DNA of 40,858 nucleotides from Candidatus Thermochlorobacter aerophilus (GTDB lineage Bacteria; Bacteroidota; Chlorobiia; Chlorobiales; Thermochlorobacteraceae). The stretch spans positions 1 to 40,858 of the forward strand of contig PHFL01000062.1 of the NCBI GenBank assembly GCA_002794105.1, read 5' to 3'. Position numbers and translations under genes: made by a program. The notes under the pieces are model-generated. The model did no database searches and was not told where the DNA came from. It saw only the letters and a program-made list of their open reading frames with translations. This document shows, piece after piece, positions 1 through 7,907 of the stretch (the stretch's first letter is position 1; each line of letters begins with the position of its first letter).

Positions 1-132
1 TTTATTTGCACAAAAACAGGCAAAATCTACGACGTAGAAGTCCCCATTGGCGATTCTCTGCTTAAAGAGCTTGCCGCTAAAACGGGTCTGAAAGCGACTT
101 CATACAAAATCGAGTTTTACGGCGAAGCGTAG
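1..132 (+). CDS. Fur-family transcriptional regulator, C-terminal fragment
   Basis: The window opens inside a reading frame that gives 43 residues before TAG at 130-132. The fragment begins FICTKTGKIYDVE and ends SYKIEFYGEA. This resembles the second half of Fur/PerR/Zur metalloregulators, which carry a metal-proximal strand (H-F-I-C-x-x-C-G-K-I) followed by a helix and a final R/K-I-E-x-Y-G strand. The second cysteine of the usual CxxC structural zinc pair is a threonine here (CTKT), and there is no C-terminal CxxC, so this would be a member lacking that zinc site. Such proteins repress iron-uptake or peroxide-stress genes. A Dps gene lies 1.1 kb downstream, which fits a PerR-like or Fur-like role, but the DNA-binding half is outside the window and the exact subfamily cannot be set. 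Confidence 0.7.
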   Translation, partial: FICTKTGKIYDVEVPIGDSLLKELAAKTGLKATSYKIEFYGEA

Positions 133-162
133 CACGTTGTGTCCTTTTATTCAACTCTGGTT

Positions 163-1161
163 ATGAAAGCTGCTGTACTTCACGCTGTCCATGCCCCACT
201 TCAACTGTCAGAGGTTGCCACACCGACGCCTGCCCCTGGCGAAGCGCTTGTCAAACTTCAGTATGCGGCGCTCAATCATCGTGATGTCTGGATTCAAAAA
301 GGGCAGTATGCAGGCTTAAAATTTCCCATTATTCTCGGCTCCGATGGTGCTGGCACGGTCGAAGCCGTTGGTGATGAAGCGCATCAGGAGTGGCTTGGCA
401 AAGCGGTTATCATCAATCCCAGCTTGGATTGGGGTCCGAGTGAGCTGGCACAGCAAAAATCCTATCGCATTTTGGGATTGCCTGATGATGGCACCTTTGC
501 CGAGTATGTCAAGGTGCCGGTAGAAAATCTGGCGCCCAAACCTGAGCATTTGTCGTTTGAAACTGCTGCCGCCTTGCCACTTGCGGGTCTGACGGCTTAT
601 CGCGCACTCTTTTCGCGAGCACATCTTTCACCTCACGACAAGGTTCTGATTACGGGGATTGGCGGCGGGGTTGCACTTTTTGCCTTGCAGTTTGCTGTCG
701 CTTTGGGGACTGAAGTGTGGGTAACGTCCAGTTCAGATGAAAAACTTGCTCGCGCCATGTCGCTTGGCGCAAAAGGTGGCGTAAACTACTCCCAGCCGAA
801 CTGGTCAGAGACTTTGCAAAAAAATGCTGGCTTGTTCAATGTGATTTTAGACAGCGCTGGCGGCGAAGGTTTTTCTGCGCTTATCAACCTTGCTGCGCCC
901 GGTGCTCGAGTGGTGTTTGTAGGCGCAACACGCGGTGCGGTCAAAGAACTCGCTCTGCAGAAAATCTTCTGGAAGCAACTTTCCTTATTGGGCTCCACCA
1001 TGGGCTCGCCTGCCGATTTTGATGCCATGCTTAAATTTGTCACCCATCACCGCCTCACCCCTGTGATTGACCAGACTTTCGCACTTGCCGATGCCGAGCA
1101 GGCTTTGCGCTACATGGACCGCGGCAAACAGTTTGGTAAAATCTCTCTCAAAATTTCTTAA
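163..1161 (+). CDS. Zinc-free medium-chain dehydrogenase/reductase (quinone oxidoreductase-like)
   Basis: This encodes 332 residues from ATG at 163. An in-frame GTG at 139 would add eight residues, but family members normally begin at MKAAVLH. The N-terminal GroES-like domain contains the NHRDVW and GSDGAGTVEAVG segments. The nucleotide-binding Rossmann part is near residues 155-185 (ITGIGGGVALFALQF), and the protein ends GKQFGKISLKIS. The catalytic-zinc histidine region (GHE) of alcohol dehydrogenases reads GSD and the four-cysteine structural zinc lobe is missing. It is therefore expected to be a zinc-independent NAD(P)H-dependent enzyme of the quinone oxidoreductase/enoyl reductase type, cytoplasmic, with an unknown substrate. 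It lies 30 nt after the Fur-like gene and 44 nt before dps, so it may be cotranscribed with them and part of an oxidative-stress group. Confidence 0.85.
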   Translation: MKAAVLHAVHAPLQLSEVATPTPAPGEALVKLQYAALNHRDVWIQKGQYAGLKFPIILGSDGAGTVEAVGDEAHQEWLGKAVIINPSLDWGPSELAQQKSYRILGLPDDGTFAEYVKVPVENLAPKPEHLSFETAAALPLAGLTAYRALFSRAHLSPHDKVLITGIGGGVALFALQFAVALGTEVWVTSSSDEKLARAMSLGAKGGVNYSQPNWSETLQKNAGLFNVILDSAGGEGFSALINLAAPGARVVFVGATRGAVKELALQKIFWKQLSLLGSTMGSPADFDAMLKFVTHHRLTPVIDQTFALADAEQALRYMDRGKQFGKISLKIS

Positions 1162-1205
1162 TTTCCCACATCCTACAATCAAAACATTCAGAGAGGAGTT
1201 CTGAT

Positions 1206-1688
1206 ATGTCTGTCGAAGTCAAAATCAAGCACACTTCTACGGAAGTGCTTTCTGCGCTCAATCTTCAACTAGCGAATGCCTACGTGCTATCTGTCAAATA
1301 CAAGAAGTTTCATTGGTATGTTTCTGGTCCATTCTTCAAGCAACTTCATGAGCTGTTTGATATGCACTATGAGCAGATTGTCGAAATTATCGATACGCTT
1401 GCCGAGCGCTCTCGTGCAATTGGCGGTTACCCCATTGCAACCATGAAGGAGTTTATTGAAACTGCCGAGATTGATGAGTCACCCAACTTGAACTACACAC
1501 CGCAAGAGATGGTCGATATTCTCTATGAGGATACTGATGCAATTATCGATTCACTGCATCAACATATTCAAATGGCGACCAGTCACAACGACCCGGGCAC
1601 AGCAGATATTTTTACCCGCATTGTGCAAACTTACCAGAAGCAAGCGTGGTATTTGGCAGAGACCAGAGCCCGCAAAGCTTTAGTCTAG
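1206..1688 (+). CDS. dps: Dps family ferritin-like DNA protection protein
   Basis: This is a 160-residue Dps/miniferritin, near the usual length of 150-170. Dps dodecamers oxidise Fe(II) with hydrogen peroxide at the dimer interface, store the mineral and in some species coat DNA. The inter-subunit ferroxidase ligands are visible and correctly spaced: His36 (FHWYVSG), His48 (LHELFD), and Asp63 and Glu67 (DTLAERSRAIGG). They align with His51, His63, Asp78 and Glu82 of E. coli Dps. The N-terminal tail is short with only a few lysines, so strong DNA binding is not assured. A clear Shine-Dalgarno (GAGAGGAG) sits 7 nt before ATG. The upstream fragment is a Fur/PerR-like regulator, which is a plausible controller, although no operator was identified with confidence. 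Confidence 0.95.
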   Translation: MSVEVKIKHTSTEVLSALNLQLANAYVLSVKYKKFHWYVSGPFFKQLHELFDMHYEQIVEIIDTLAERSRAIGGYPIATMKEFIETAEIDESPNLNYTPQEMVDILYEDTDAIIDSLHQHIQMATSHNDPGTADIFTRIVQTYQKQAWYLAETRARKALV

Positions 1689-1704
1689 GTTTTGCTCTTT
1701 CTAT

Positions 1705-1765
1705 AGAGCTTGACATTTTTTTCTATTTTTTGTCTGACAGATTTGCACTCAATTTGTCAGGCTCT
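1705..1765 (+). repeat. Inverted repeat downstream of dps with two competing left arms
   Basis: AGAGCTTGACA (1705-1715) can pair with TGTCAGGCTCT (1755-1765), with 10 of 11 positions complementary. A second left arm, CTGACA (1734-1739), can pair with TGTCAG inside the same right arm, so the two hairpins exclude each other. The loop is T-rich, but no clear T-run follows the right arm. It may be a weak terminator or 3' stabilising structure for dps; the function is not established. Confidence 0.4.
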
Positions 1766-1813
1766 TAGCTTGATTTACTGACACTTTTTCTATTCGTGCT
1801 CTTGCTATAGAAC

Positions 1814-1829
1814 TGGCACGAAGCTTGTT
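1814..1829 (+). promoter_or_regulatory. Sigma-54-like (-24/-12) promoter upstream of hsp20
   Basis: The sequence TGGCACGAAGCTTGTT, preceded by C, matches the RpoN consensus (YTGGCACG, N4, TTGCW) at every defined position except the C of the -12 GC element, which is T. The spacing between the elements is exactly that required. Transcription would begin near 1840, giving a leader of about 70 nt before the hsp20 ATG at 1909. No good -35/-10 pair was seen nearby. The match is direct; its use by RpoN is inferred. Confidence 0.45.
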
Positions 1830-1908
1830 TTTTGACGTTGGTGAAAGCACAGGCCTGCGCAAGCAGGCGACTAAACAACTAACAAACTTAACCTTAGAGG
1901 AGGCAACT

Positions 1909-2346
1909 ATGCTAGTGAAGTTCAGCCAAAACCCGTTTGCCGCTATCGACCGTGTTTTCGACGAGGTCTTCAAGAGCAGTTTTCCATCGCTGCCATCTAT
2001 GTTTGACGCCATGCTTGATGCGTCGGCATTTCGTGTAGATATCTCGGAGGATGAAAAGAATCTCTACATTGAAGCCGATTTACCGGGTGTTAAGAAGGAA
2101 GACCTCAAGGTTACTATTGAAGATAATTTGCTTACAATTCGTGCCGAGCGTCGCGCTGAGACAACCGAAAGCAAGAAGAATTACTATCGCACTGAAAGAG
2201 TGTTTGGCTCCATGACACGCAGCTTTACGCTAAGTGACAATGTCAACAAGGATGCTATTGAAGCTCAGTTCTCGGATGGCGTTCTGAAGCTTACACTTCC
2301 AAAGATGGAGCCTGTTGTCAAAGCTAAAGAAATCAGCGTCAAGTAA
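1909..2346 (+). CDS. Small heat-shock protein, Hsp20/alpha-crystallin family
   Basis: The ATG at 1909 follows a strong AGAGGAGG Shine-Dalgarno by 5 nt and gives 145 residues; the frame is open back to 1825 but without a sensible start. Hsp20 proteins are ATP-independent holdases that bind unfolding polypeptides and hand them to DnaK. A short N-terminal arm (about 1-45, rich in Phe) precedes the alpha-crystallin domain (about 46-138). That domain contains the conserved YIEADLPGVKKEDLKVTIED beginning and the SDGVLKLTLPK motif near its end. The C-terminal extension is brief (KAKEISVK), with an I-x-V-like anchor (EISVK). dnaK is the next gene, 448 nt downstream, but a strong terminator separates them, so they are independently transcribed partners. 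A sigma-54-like promoter lies upstream. Confidence 0.95.
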   Translation: MLVKFSQNPFAAIDRVFDEVFKSSFPSLPSMFDAMLDASAFRVDISEDEKNLYIEADLPGVKKEDLKVTIEDNLLTIRAERRAETTESKKNYYRTERVFGSMTRSFTLSDNVNKDAIEAQFSDGVLKLTLPKMEPVVKAKEISVK

Positions 2347-2371
2347 CGCATTGTCCATACCCTGAAGTCTT

Positions 2372-2404
2372 AGCCTGACCCTTTGGGGTCAGGCTTATTT
2401 TTTT
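2372..2404 (+). terminator. Intrinsic terminator of hsp20
   Basis: A 9-bp stem, AGCCTGACC / GGTCAGGCT, with a loop of about six bases is followed by TATTTTTTTT. It lies 25 nt after the hsp20 stop codon. Confidence 0.9.
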
Positions 2405-2537
2405 GGTTCGTGGAAAATATAAGTCTTTAAGATTATGAACTTACTTTCAAAAAATAGCCAAACCGACTTTTTTTGGAACTTTTTCTTGCCAAGTAGCATT
2501 TTCTGTGGCAGTTCATAGTTATTCTCCTTTTTCAATG
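2405..2537 (+). other. Non-coding stretch between hsp20 and dnaK, possible small RNA
   Basis: The hsp20-dnaK gap is 448 nt. After the hsp20 terminator this AT-rich stretch has no convincing reading frame but ends in a second, independent terminator (2538-2588). A terminator with no gene in front of it suggests a short untranslated transcript. Minor complementarity (TGCCA near 2490, TGGCA near 2505) is present. No known RNA family was recognised. The remaining part, 2589-2794, should hold the dnaK promoter; no CIRCE operator was found there. Confidence 0.25.
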
Positions 2538-2588
2538 GTGCTTTCGCAGTTTCCCGTTCATTTTCTGCGAAGGCACTTTTTATTTTTT
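2538..2588 (+). terminator. Second intrinsic terminator, without an obvious gene
   Basis: GTGCTTTCGCAG (2538-2549) pairs with CTGCGAAGGCAC (2565-2576) with one mismatch across a 15-nt loop. A T-rich tract (TTTTTATTTTTT) follows directly, so it faces the plus strand. Confidence 0.65.
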
Positions 2589-2794
2589 ATGCCTGCACTG
2601 ATTGTAGAAGCACCTGTCTTACAAGTTTTTTACAATTTCTTTGGATGTTTCATGGTCTGTATTATTTTCATGACGGCGCTGATGGTTATTGAGTGGAACA
2701 GTTTTTGCTGATGTAGGCAGTGAGCAGGGAGTTAAAAAACATCATTTTCTCAAGTTAAAAGTTTGTATTACCAACCTAAACCAAAGGAGCAGTT

Positions 2795-4687
2795 ATGGGC
2801 AAAATCATTGGAATTGACTTAGGCACAACGAACTCGTGCGTTGCAGTCATGCAAGGCAATGAACCCGTTGTGATTGCTAACTCAGAAGGGTATCGGACCA
2901 CCCCTTCAATGGTTGCTTTCACGAAGACTGGTGAGCGGGTTGTTGGGCATCCTGCTAAGCGCCAAGCTATTACCAATCCGAAGAATACTATCTACTCAAT
3001 CAAGCGTTTCATGGGTCGCTCATATGCTGAGGTGACCGAAGAAATTAAGATGGTGCCGTACGAAGTCATTAACGAGAACGGTCAAGCACGAGTGCGCATT
3101 GCTGGGAAAGTGTACTCACCGCAGGAAATTTCTGCAATGATTCTTCAGAAGATGAAGCAGACTGCTGAGGATTACCTGGGTGAGAAGGTCACCGAGGCTG
3201 TCATCACAGTACCCGCTTACTTTAATGATGCACAGCGTCAAGCTACAAAGGATGCTGGTAAGATTGCAGGCTTAGAAGTCAAGCGTATTTTGAACGAACC
3301 TACGGCTGCTGCATTGGCTTACGGTTTGGACAAAAAGAAAGCCAATGAAAAGGTTGCCGTCTTTGACTTAGGCGGTGGAACGTTTGATATCTCTATTCTT
3401 GAGCTTGGAGATGGGGTCTTTGAAGTGCGCTCAACGGATGGAGATACGCACTTAGGTGGCGACGACTTCGACCAACGCCTTATTGACTACATGGCTGATG
3501 AGTTCAAAAAGCAAGAGGGCATTGACTTGCGGAAAGACCCAATGGCATTGCAACGGCTGAAAGAGGCAGCAGAGAAAGCTAAGATTGAGCTGTCGTCGCG
3601 TACTGAAACAGAAGTAAATCTGCCTTTCATTACTGCTACACAAGATGGACCCAAGCATCTGGTTATGACTATCAGCCGTGCCAAGTTCGAAGCCCTCTGC
3701 GCTGACCTTTTTGAGCGTATGCTTGAGCCTTGCCGCCGTGCCATGAAAAATGCTAAGCTTAGCATTGAAGATATCGATGAGGTGGTGCTGGTCGGTGGCT
3801 CGACACGCATACCGAAGGTACAAGACATGGTACGGGAATTCTTCAAGAAAGAACCTAACAAGAGCGTTAATCCAGACGAAGTTGTAGCTATTGGAGCCGC
3901 CATTCAGGGTGCTGTTCTCAAGGGTGATATTCGGGATGTGCTTCTGCTTGATGTCACACCACTCTCGCTTGGTATTGAAACACTCGGTGGTGTTATGACC
4001 AAGCTCATTGAAGCCAATACAACTATCCCAACTCGCAAGTCTGAGATTTTCTCGACAGCTTCTGACAACCAAACCTCTGTCGAGATTCATGTCTTGCAAG
4101 GTGAGCGACCGATGGCAGTTGACAATAAGACCTTAGGGCGCTTCATCTTGGATGGTATTCCGCCAGCACCCAGAGGCGTGCCACAAATTGAAGTAACCTT
4201 TGATATTGACGCCAATGGCATTCTTAATGTCTCTGCAAGGGATAAGGCTACGGGCAGAGAGCAAAAAATCCGTATTGAAGCCAGCGGGAAGCTCTCCGAA
4301 GCCGAGATTCAAAAAATGCGCGAAGATGCCAAAGCACATGCCGAAGAAGACCGTCGTCGTAAGGAAGAAGCCGATACCAGAAATGCTGCCGATGCACTGA
4401 TTTTCTCAACAGAAAGGCAGATTAAAGACTTGGGCGACAAGATTCCTGCCGCTGATCTCTCACGTTTGAATGCAGCTCTCGACTCGCTCAAAGATGCACA
4501 AAAGTCAGGCACTGTCAGTAGCATCAAGAGCGCTATGGACAACTTGACCAAGGTCTGGCAGGATGTCTCCACCAAGCTCTATCAGGGTTCGGCTGCCAGC
4601 AGCATGAACAATTCTGGTAGCGCCAGACAGCCAAGCTCTGATGGCGAGGTCAAGAATGCCGACTTTGAGATTGTCGACGACAAATAA
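2795..4687 (+). CDS. dnaK: Chaperone protein DnaK (Hsp70)
   Basis: This is a 630-residue Hsp70, the normal length. The protein couples ATP hydrolysis to cycles of binding hydrophobic peptides, working with DnaJ and GrpE in the cytoplasm. The ATPase domain starts with [14 protein letters not shown] and contains the signature segments [14 protein letters not shown] and [14 protein letters not shown]. The conserved inter-domain linker [19 protein letters not shown] is intact. The substrate-binding domain and helical lid follow, and the protein ends in the typical acidic tail [13 protein letters not shown] at 2795 is preceded by AAAGGAG at 5 nt. Neither dnaJ nor grpE is adjacent, and no CIRCE inverted repeat was seen upstream, so control is probably not by HrcA at this site. 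A strong terminator follows, so dnaK appears monocistronic. Confidence 0.99.
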   Translation: MGKIIGIDLGTTNSCVAVMQGNEPVVIANSEGYRTTPSMVAFTKTGERVVGHPAKRQAITNPKNTIYSIKRFMGRSYAEVTEEIKMVPYEVINENGQARVRIAGKVYSPQEISAMILQKMKQTAEDYLGEKVTEAVITVPAYFNDAQRQATKDAGKIAGLEVKRILNEPTAAALAYGLDKKKANEKVAVFDLGGGTFDISILELGDGVFEVRSTDGDTHLGGDDFDQRLIDYMADEFKKQEGIDLRKDPMALQRLKEAAEKAKIELSSRTETEVNLPFITATQDGPKHLVMTISRAKFEALCADLFERMLEPCRRAMKNAKLSIEDIDEVVLVGGSTRIPKVQDMVREFFKKEPNKSVNPDEVVAIGAAIQGAVLKGDIRDVLLLDVTPLSLGIETLGGVMTKLIEANTTIPTRKSEIFSTASDNQTSVEIHVLQGERPMAVDNKTLGRFILDGIPPAPRGVPQIEVTFDIDANGILNVSARDKATGREQKIRIEASGKLSEAEIQKMREDAKAHAEEDRRRKEEADTRNAADALIFSTERQIKDLGDKIPAADLSRLNAALDSLKDAQKSGTVSSIKSAMDNLTKVWQDVSTKLYQGSAASSMNNSGSARQPSSDGEVKNADFEIVDDK

Positions 4688-4696
4688 AACCGACCA

Positions 4697-4730
4697 AAAA
4701 GGCTGTCTATTCAAAGACAGCCTTTTTTCT
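4697..4730 (+). terminator. Intrinsic terminator of dnaK
   Basis: AAAAAGGCTGTCT / AGACAGCCTTTTT forms a long stem with a loop of about six bases, and the T-run continues after it. It begins 10 nt after the dnaK stop. The A-run on the 5' side would also allow function on the other strand. Confidence 0.95.
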
Positions 4731-4827
4731 TTTGTGGTCAGAGACTTGCACGGAGTGTTAATTTTAGCTTGAGGTGTGTGGTGCTGTTTGAATGTTAAAC
4801 TTTAATCACATTTAACCAAAGCGAGCT

Positions 4828-5208
4828 ATGCCACTTAACAAATCAGGCAATGCCGTTCATAAGATTGATAAATACTTTATTCACTCTGCTAAGCGCGATG
4901 AACGCGGTCGCCTGAAGCTCACGATTTCTTCTGCAGCTGGGTACGGTAGAATCAATGCCACGCCAGAGTTTAAGCGCAAAATTATGGATGGCGCTGCCAA
5001 GCTTGTAGTGCTTTCCAGCAACGAAGACATTGCTGTGCCAGTCAATGACACAGTGATGCTCAACGAAGAGCGCTACAACATGAACTTCGACGGGCGCGGC
5101 GTGCAGTGGACTGTCAGAGAGATTCCTGTGTTTGTTAATCCAAACAACAATGAACTCTCTGTCGAAGTCAATGGCAAAGTCTACACACTTGATGAATTTT
5201 TCAAGTGA
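4828..5208 (+). CDS. Conserved-looking hypothetical protein (126 aa)
   Basis: I do not recognise this protein. It is 126 residues, soluble, with no signal peptide or membrane segment, no cysteines, and a mix of charged and beta-prone segments (LKLTISSAAGYGRINATPEFK, then VQWTVREIPVFVNPNNNELSVEVNGKVY, shown here as short pieces of the chain). The last 40 residues look like paired beta strands ending in a short helix (TLDEFFK). It stands alone between the dnaK terminator and a bidirectional terminator, so it is a single-gene unit. ATG at 4828 is preceded by only a weak purine stretch (AAAGCGAG). Codon use resembles its neighbours and the opposite-strand frame gives an implausible protein, so I believe the gene is real. 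Its function is unknown. Confidence 0.75.
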   Translation: MPLNKSGNAVHKIDKYFIHSAKRDERGRLKLTISSAAGYGRINATPEFKRKIMDGAAKLVVLSSNEDIAVPVNDTVMLNEERYNMNFDGRGVQWTVREIPVFVNPNNNELSVEVNGKVYTLDEFFK

Positions 5209-5230
5209 GGTGACCTGCTCTCTGCTGTGC

Positions 5231-5288
5231 AAAAAAGAGCCATAACAGGAAGCAGAATCTTAACTCTTGCGCTGTTATGGCTTTTTTC
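5231..5288. terminator. Bidirectional terminator between convergent genes
   Basis: GCCATAACAG (5239-5248) pairs perfectly with CTGTTATGGC (5272-5281). It is flanked by an A-run on the left (5231-5236) and a T-run on the right (5282-5287), so it works in both directions. It serves the 126-residue gene on the plus strand and the aldehyde dehydrogenase on the minus strand. Confidence 0.85.
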
Positions 5289-5333
5289 TGTTTTTTGATG
5301 CGCTTGTTTGCTTTGAATTTTTCAGAGACGCAA

Positions 5334-6704
5334 CTACCGCACAAACACGGTTTTGATATTGACAAACTCATGCATACCGATGTGCGAAAGCTCCCGTCCG
5401 TAGCCAGAGCTTTTGATTCCTCCAAAGGGTAGGCGTGGGTCGGAGCGCACCATTGCATTGATAAAGCAATTTCCAGCTTCTATTTCTTTTGCAATCCTTT
5501 CACCACGCTCACAGTCGCTGGTAAAAATCGCCGCCCCCAAGCCGTAGCAAGTGTCGTTGGCTAAGGCAATTGCTTCTGCCTCATCTTTTGCTGCAATGAT
5601 AGCCGCCACTGGACCGAAAAGTTCTTCATCATATGCTGGCATGCCTTTGGTTACATGGCTCAGCACTGTTGGAGGATAGAAAAAGCCCTTGCCTTCAGGG
5701 TATGCTCCACCTAATAGCAATTTTGCACCTTTGGATATACTTGCTTGAACTTGGCGATGCAAGGTGTGGCGCAAATCGTTGCGTGCCAAGGGACCTAAAT
5801 CCACATCACTTAGAGGGTCACCAATGCGCTTTGCACGCATTTTCTCTACAAATGCTTCCTCAAATTTTTTGCGCACCTTTTCTACGACAATAAACCGCTT
5901 TGCAGCAATACAGCTTTGCCCAGTGTTGATACAACGAGAGTTGGCGCAGGTCTCTACAGCAAGTTCAAGGTCAGCATCTTCTAAGATAAGGTAGGGGTCG
6001 CTCCCACCGAGTTCCAGCACACTTTTTTTGAGTGCTGCACCAGCTTTTGCAGCAACAAATCTGCCAGCGTTTGTGCTGCCAGTCAGCGTGACAGCTTTCA
6101 CACTGGGGTGTTCAATCAGCATGCTGACCTGCTCGGGCACATTGGGCGCGGCAATGAGCAAGGTTTGATACACCCCTTCAGGGAACCCTGCGTGTCTGAA
6201 CACCTCTTGCACTGCTAAGGCACAGCCTGTGGTCGTCGGCGCATGTTTTAGCACCAATGTATTTCCTGCTGCCAAAATGGGTGCCGCACAGCGGAACACT
6301 TGCCAAAAAGGAAAGTTCCATGGCATAATTGCCAAAACAACACCCAGCGGTTCAAAGGCGATGTAACTTTTTTGGGCTTCAGTTGCTACATGTTCAGCCT
6401 GCAAAAAGCGTTCGGCGTTGTCGGCAAAGTAGATGCAATTGGTTGCACATTTTTCAACTTCGGCACGGCTTTGTGCGATAGGCTTACCCATTTCCTGCGT
6501 AATGCATGCTGCATACTGCTCTACATTCTTAAGTAGCACCTCAGCGGCTTTTCTTAGAAGATGAGCGCGCTCGACAATTGGTACTTTTTTCCAACTCCTA
6601 AAGGCTTGTTCAGCGCGACGCACAATTTCGTCTAACTCTGCTGCTGTGTGTTCTGGGTAGGTTTGTATTCGCTCTTCAGTTGCAGGGTTAATGGATTCCA
6701 GCAT
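5334..6704 (-). CDS. NAD(P)-dependent aldehyde dehydrogenase, succinate-semialdehyde dehydrogenase-like
   Basis: This is a 456-residue class of aldehyde dehydrogenase that oxidises an aldehyde to the acid through a cysteine thiohemiacetal. Catalytic residues are in place: Asn130 (IMPWNFPFWQ), Lys153 for cofactor binding, Glu231 (LELGGSDP) and the nucleophile Cys265 (NTGQSCIAAKR). The PWNFPFWQ motif and the short length match the YneI/Sad and GabD branch of succinate-semialdehyde dehydrogenases. This assignment is from family resemblance; the true substrate is not shown by the sequence. The start ATG is 3 nt after the lpxD stop, so the two are cotranscribed and probably translationally coupled, although no metabolic link to lipid A is obvious. 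Transcription ends at the bidirectional terminator near 5231-5288. Confidence 0.93.
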   Translation of the reverse strand: MLESINPATEERIQTYPEHTAAELDEIVRRAEQAFRSWKKVPIVERAHLLRKAAEVLLKNVEQYAACITQEMGKPIAQSRAEVEKCATNCIYFADNAERFLQAEHVATEAQKSYIAFEPLGVVLAIMPWNFPFWQVFRCAAPILAAGNTLVLKHAPTTTGCALAVQEVFRHAGFPEGVYQTLLIAAPNVPEQVSMLIEHPSVKAVTLTGSTNAGRFVAAKAGAALKKSVLELGGSDPYLILEDADLELAVETCANSRCINTGQSCIAAKRFIVVEKVRKKFEEAFVEKMRAKRIGDPLSDVDLGPLARNDLRHTLHRQVQASISKGAKLLLGGAYPEGKGFFYPPTVLSHVTKGMPAYDEELFGPVAAIIAAKDEAEAIALANDTCYGLGAAIFTSDCERGERIAKEIEAGNCFINAMVRSDPRLPFGGIKSSGYGRELSHIGMHEFVNIKTVFVR

Positions 6705-6707
6705 GAC

Positions 6708-7778
6708 CTAAGTGGTTGTTTTGTTTTCTGCTTTCAGCTCTGCCAACTGCTTTTCTAACTCTTTGATGCGGTGCATCATTTCCTCGAGCTTGCCCAACAT
6801 GGCTTCTTGGCGCAGCTGTTCACGGATAGGCTTAGCTGGGGAACCGCGAAGAAATTCGCCGGGCTTTGTCCAAGATTTGGTCACACCAGATTGCCCGCCC
6901 AGAGTGATGCGGTCAGCAATTTCCAGATGCCCGACAAATCCAACTTGCCCACCAATCATACATGAATTGCCGATTTTGGTACTGCCCGACAGCCCCGCTT
7001 GTGCAGCAATCACTGTATTTGTTCCAATGCTACAGTTGTGCCCGACTTGGACAAGATTGTCTAACTTTGCACCCTTGCGGATGACAGTCTCGCCTAGTGT
7101 GGCACGATCGATGCAAGTGTTCGCGCCGATTTCGACATCATCTTCAATGACGACACGACCAATTTGCGGGATTTTTTTGAAGCTCGAGTCTTTTTGCGGT
7201 GCAAACCCAAAGCCGTCGGCGCCGATTACAGCACCTGCATGGATGATGGTGCGATGTCCGATTTGGCAATTGTGGTAAATGGTAACATGCGGATAGAGTA
7301 TGCAACACTCACCGATTACCGTGCCATCCAGAATGGTGGTATGCGGATAGAGAATGGTATTTGCACCGATTTGCACATTTTCGCCGATGACGCAGTAGGC
7401 ACCAATGCGCGCGCTCGGGTGCACGGTCGCTGAACTTGAAATCACTGCAGTGGGATGAATACCTTTCGGGGCAATATCTTGCGGCTTGTTGAAGAACTCC
7501 AACACAAACACAAATGCCGTGTAAGGGTCATCTACTCTCAGCAGTGCAAGTTCTTTTGGAGCTTGCCGCGTGTCAAGTTTTTTTGACACAATCAAGGCAG
7601 ATGCCGCTGTCTGTGCCAGAAATTTTTCATACTTTGAGTTAGCAATAAAGGAAATGCTGCCAGCCTGTGCCTCTTCAATCGGCGAGATTTTTTCTATGAC
7701 CACATCTTGCCTACCGATGAGCTCTGTTTCTGGAAAAATGTCTGCAAGAAAGCGGTAAATTTCGCCGAGCGTAGGCAT
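6708..7778 (-). CDS. lpxD: UDP-3-O-acylglucosamine N-acyltransferase LpxD
   Basis: LpxD catalyses the third step of lipid A synthesis: it transfers a 3-hydroxyacyl chain from acyl carrier protein to the 2-amino group of UDP-3-O-acylglucosamine. The protein has 356 residues, close to the usual 340-360. An N-terminal uridine-binding domain (about 1-100) is followed by the left-handed beta-helix built from hexapeptide repeats (about 105-310, many I-G-x-N/x-x units). The catalytic histidine is His247 in VQVGHNCSIG, equivalent to His239 of E. coli. A charged C-terminal coiled coil (about 315-356) closes the trimer. The gene shows that the organism makes lipid A and so has a lipopolysaccharide-type outer membrane. 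It diverges from prs across 129 nt and is followed by an aldehyde dehydrogenase gene. Confidence 0.97.
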   Translation of the reverse strand: MPTLGEIYRFLADIFPETELIGRQDVVIEKISPIEEAQAGSISFIANSKYEKFLAQTAASALIVSKKLDTRQAPKELALLRVDDPYTAFVFVLEFFNKPQDIAPKGIHPTAVISSSATVHPSARIGAYCVIGENVQIGANTILYPHTTILDGTVIGECCILYPHVTIYHNCQIGHRTIIHAGAVIGADGFGFAPQKDSSFKKIPQIGRVVIEDDVEIGANTCIDRATLGETVIRKGAKLDNLVQVGHNCSIGTNTVIAAQAGLSGSTKIGNSCMIGGQVGFVGHLEIADRITLGGQSGVTKSWTKPGEFLRGSPAKPIREQLRQEAMLGKLEEMMHRIKELEKQLAELKAENKTTT

Positions 7779-7907
7779 TGCAGCTTTCGGTTTTGAGATT
7801 GAATGTTTGTATATTTTTGGTTCTTTGAAAGATGAAAATAGGTCGAATAGTCAAAAAACAAAAGTATTTTTGTAGCCATCTTTGTAGTTGCAGCAGACGG
7901 CAAGACT

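Noticed and set aside
2505..2711. 68-residue hydrophobic open frame between hsp20 and dnaK
   Set aside because: It begins with GTG, has no ribosome site, and overlaps the second intrinsic terminator. The composition follows the AT-rich DNA rather than a natural protein.
3452..4099. 215-residue minus-strand open frame inside dnaK
   Set aside because: It lies wholly within a certain dnaK gene and has a composition typical of antisense shadows; no domain is seen.
4751..4776. GAGTGTTAA resembling one half of a CIRCE operator
   Set aside because: The other half (TTAGCACTC) is missing and the site is downstream of dnaK, so HrcA control is not supported.
7810..7875. TATTTTTG elements resembling Bacteroidetes -7 boxes between lpxD and prs
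   Set aside because: No TTTG partner at the correct 19-21 nt spacing was found, and the base composition is AT-rich, so a chance match is likely.
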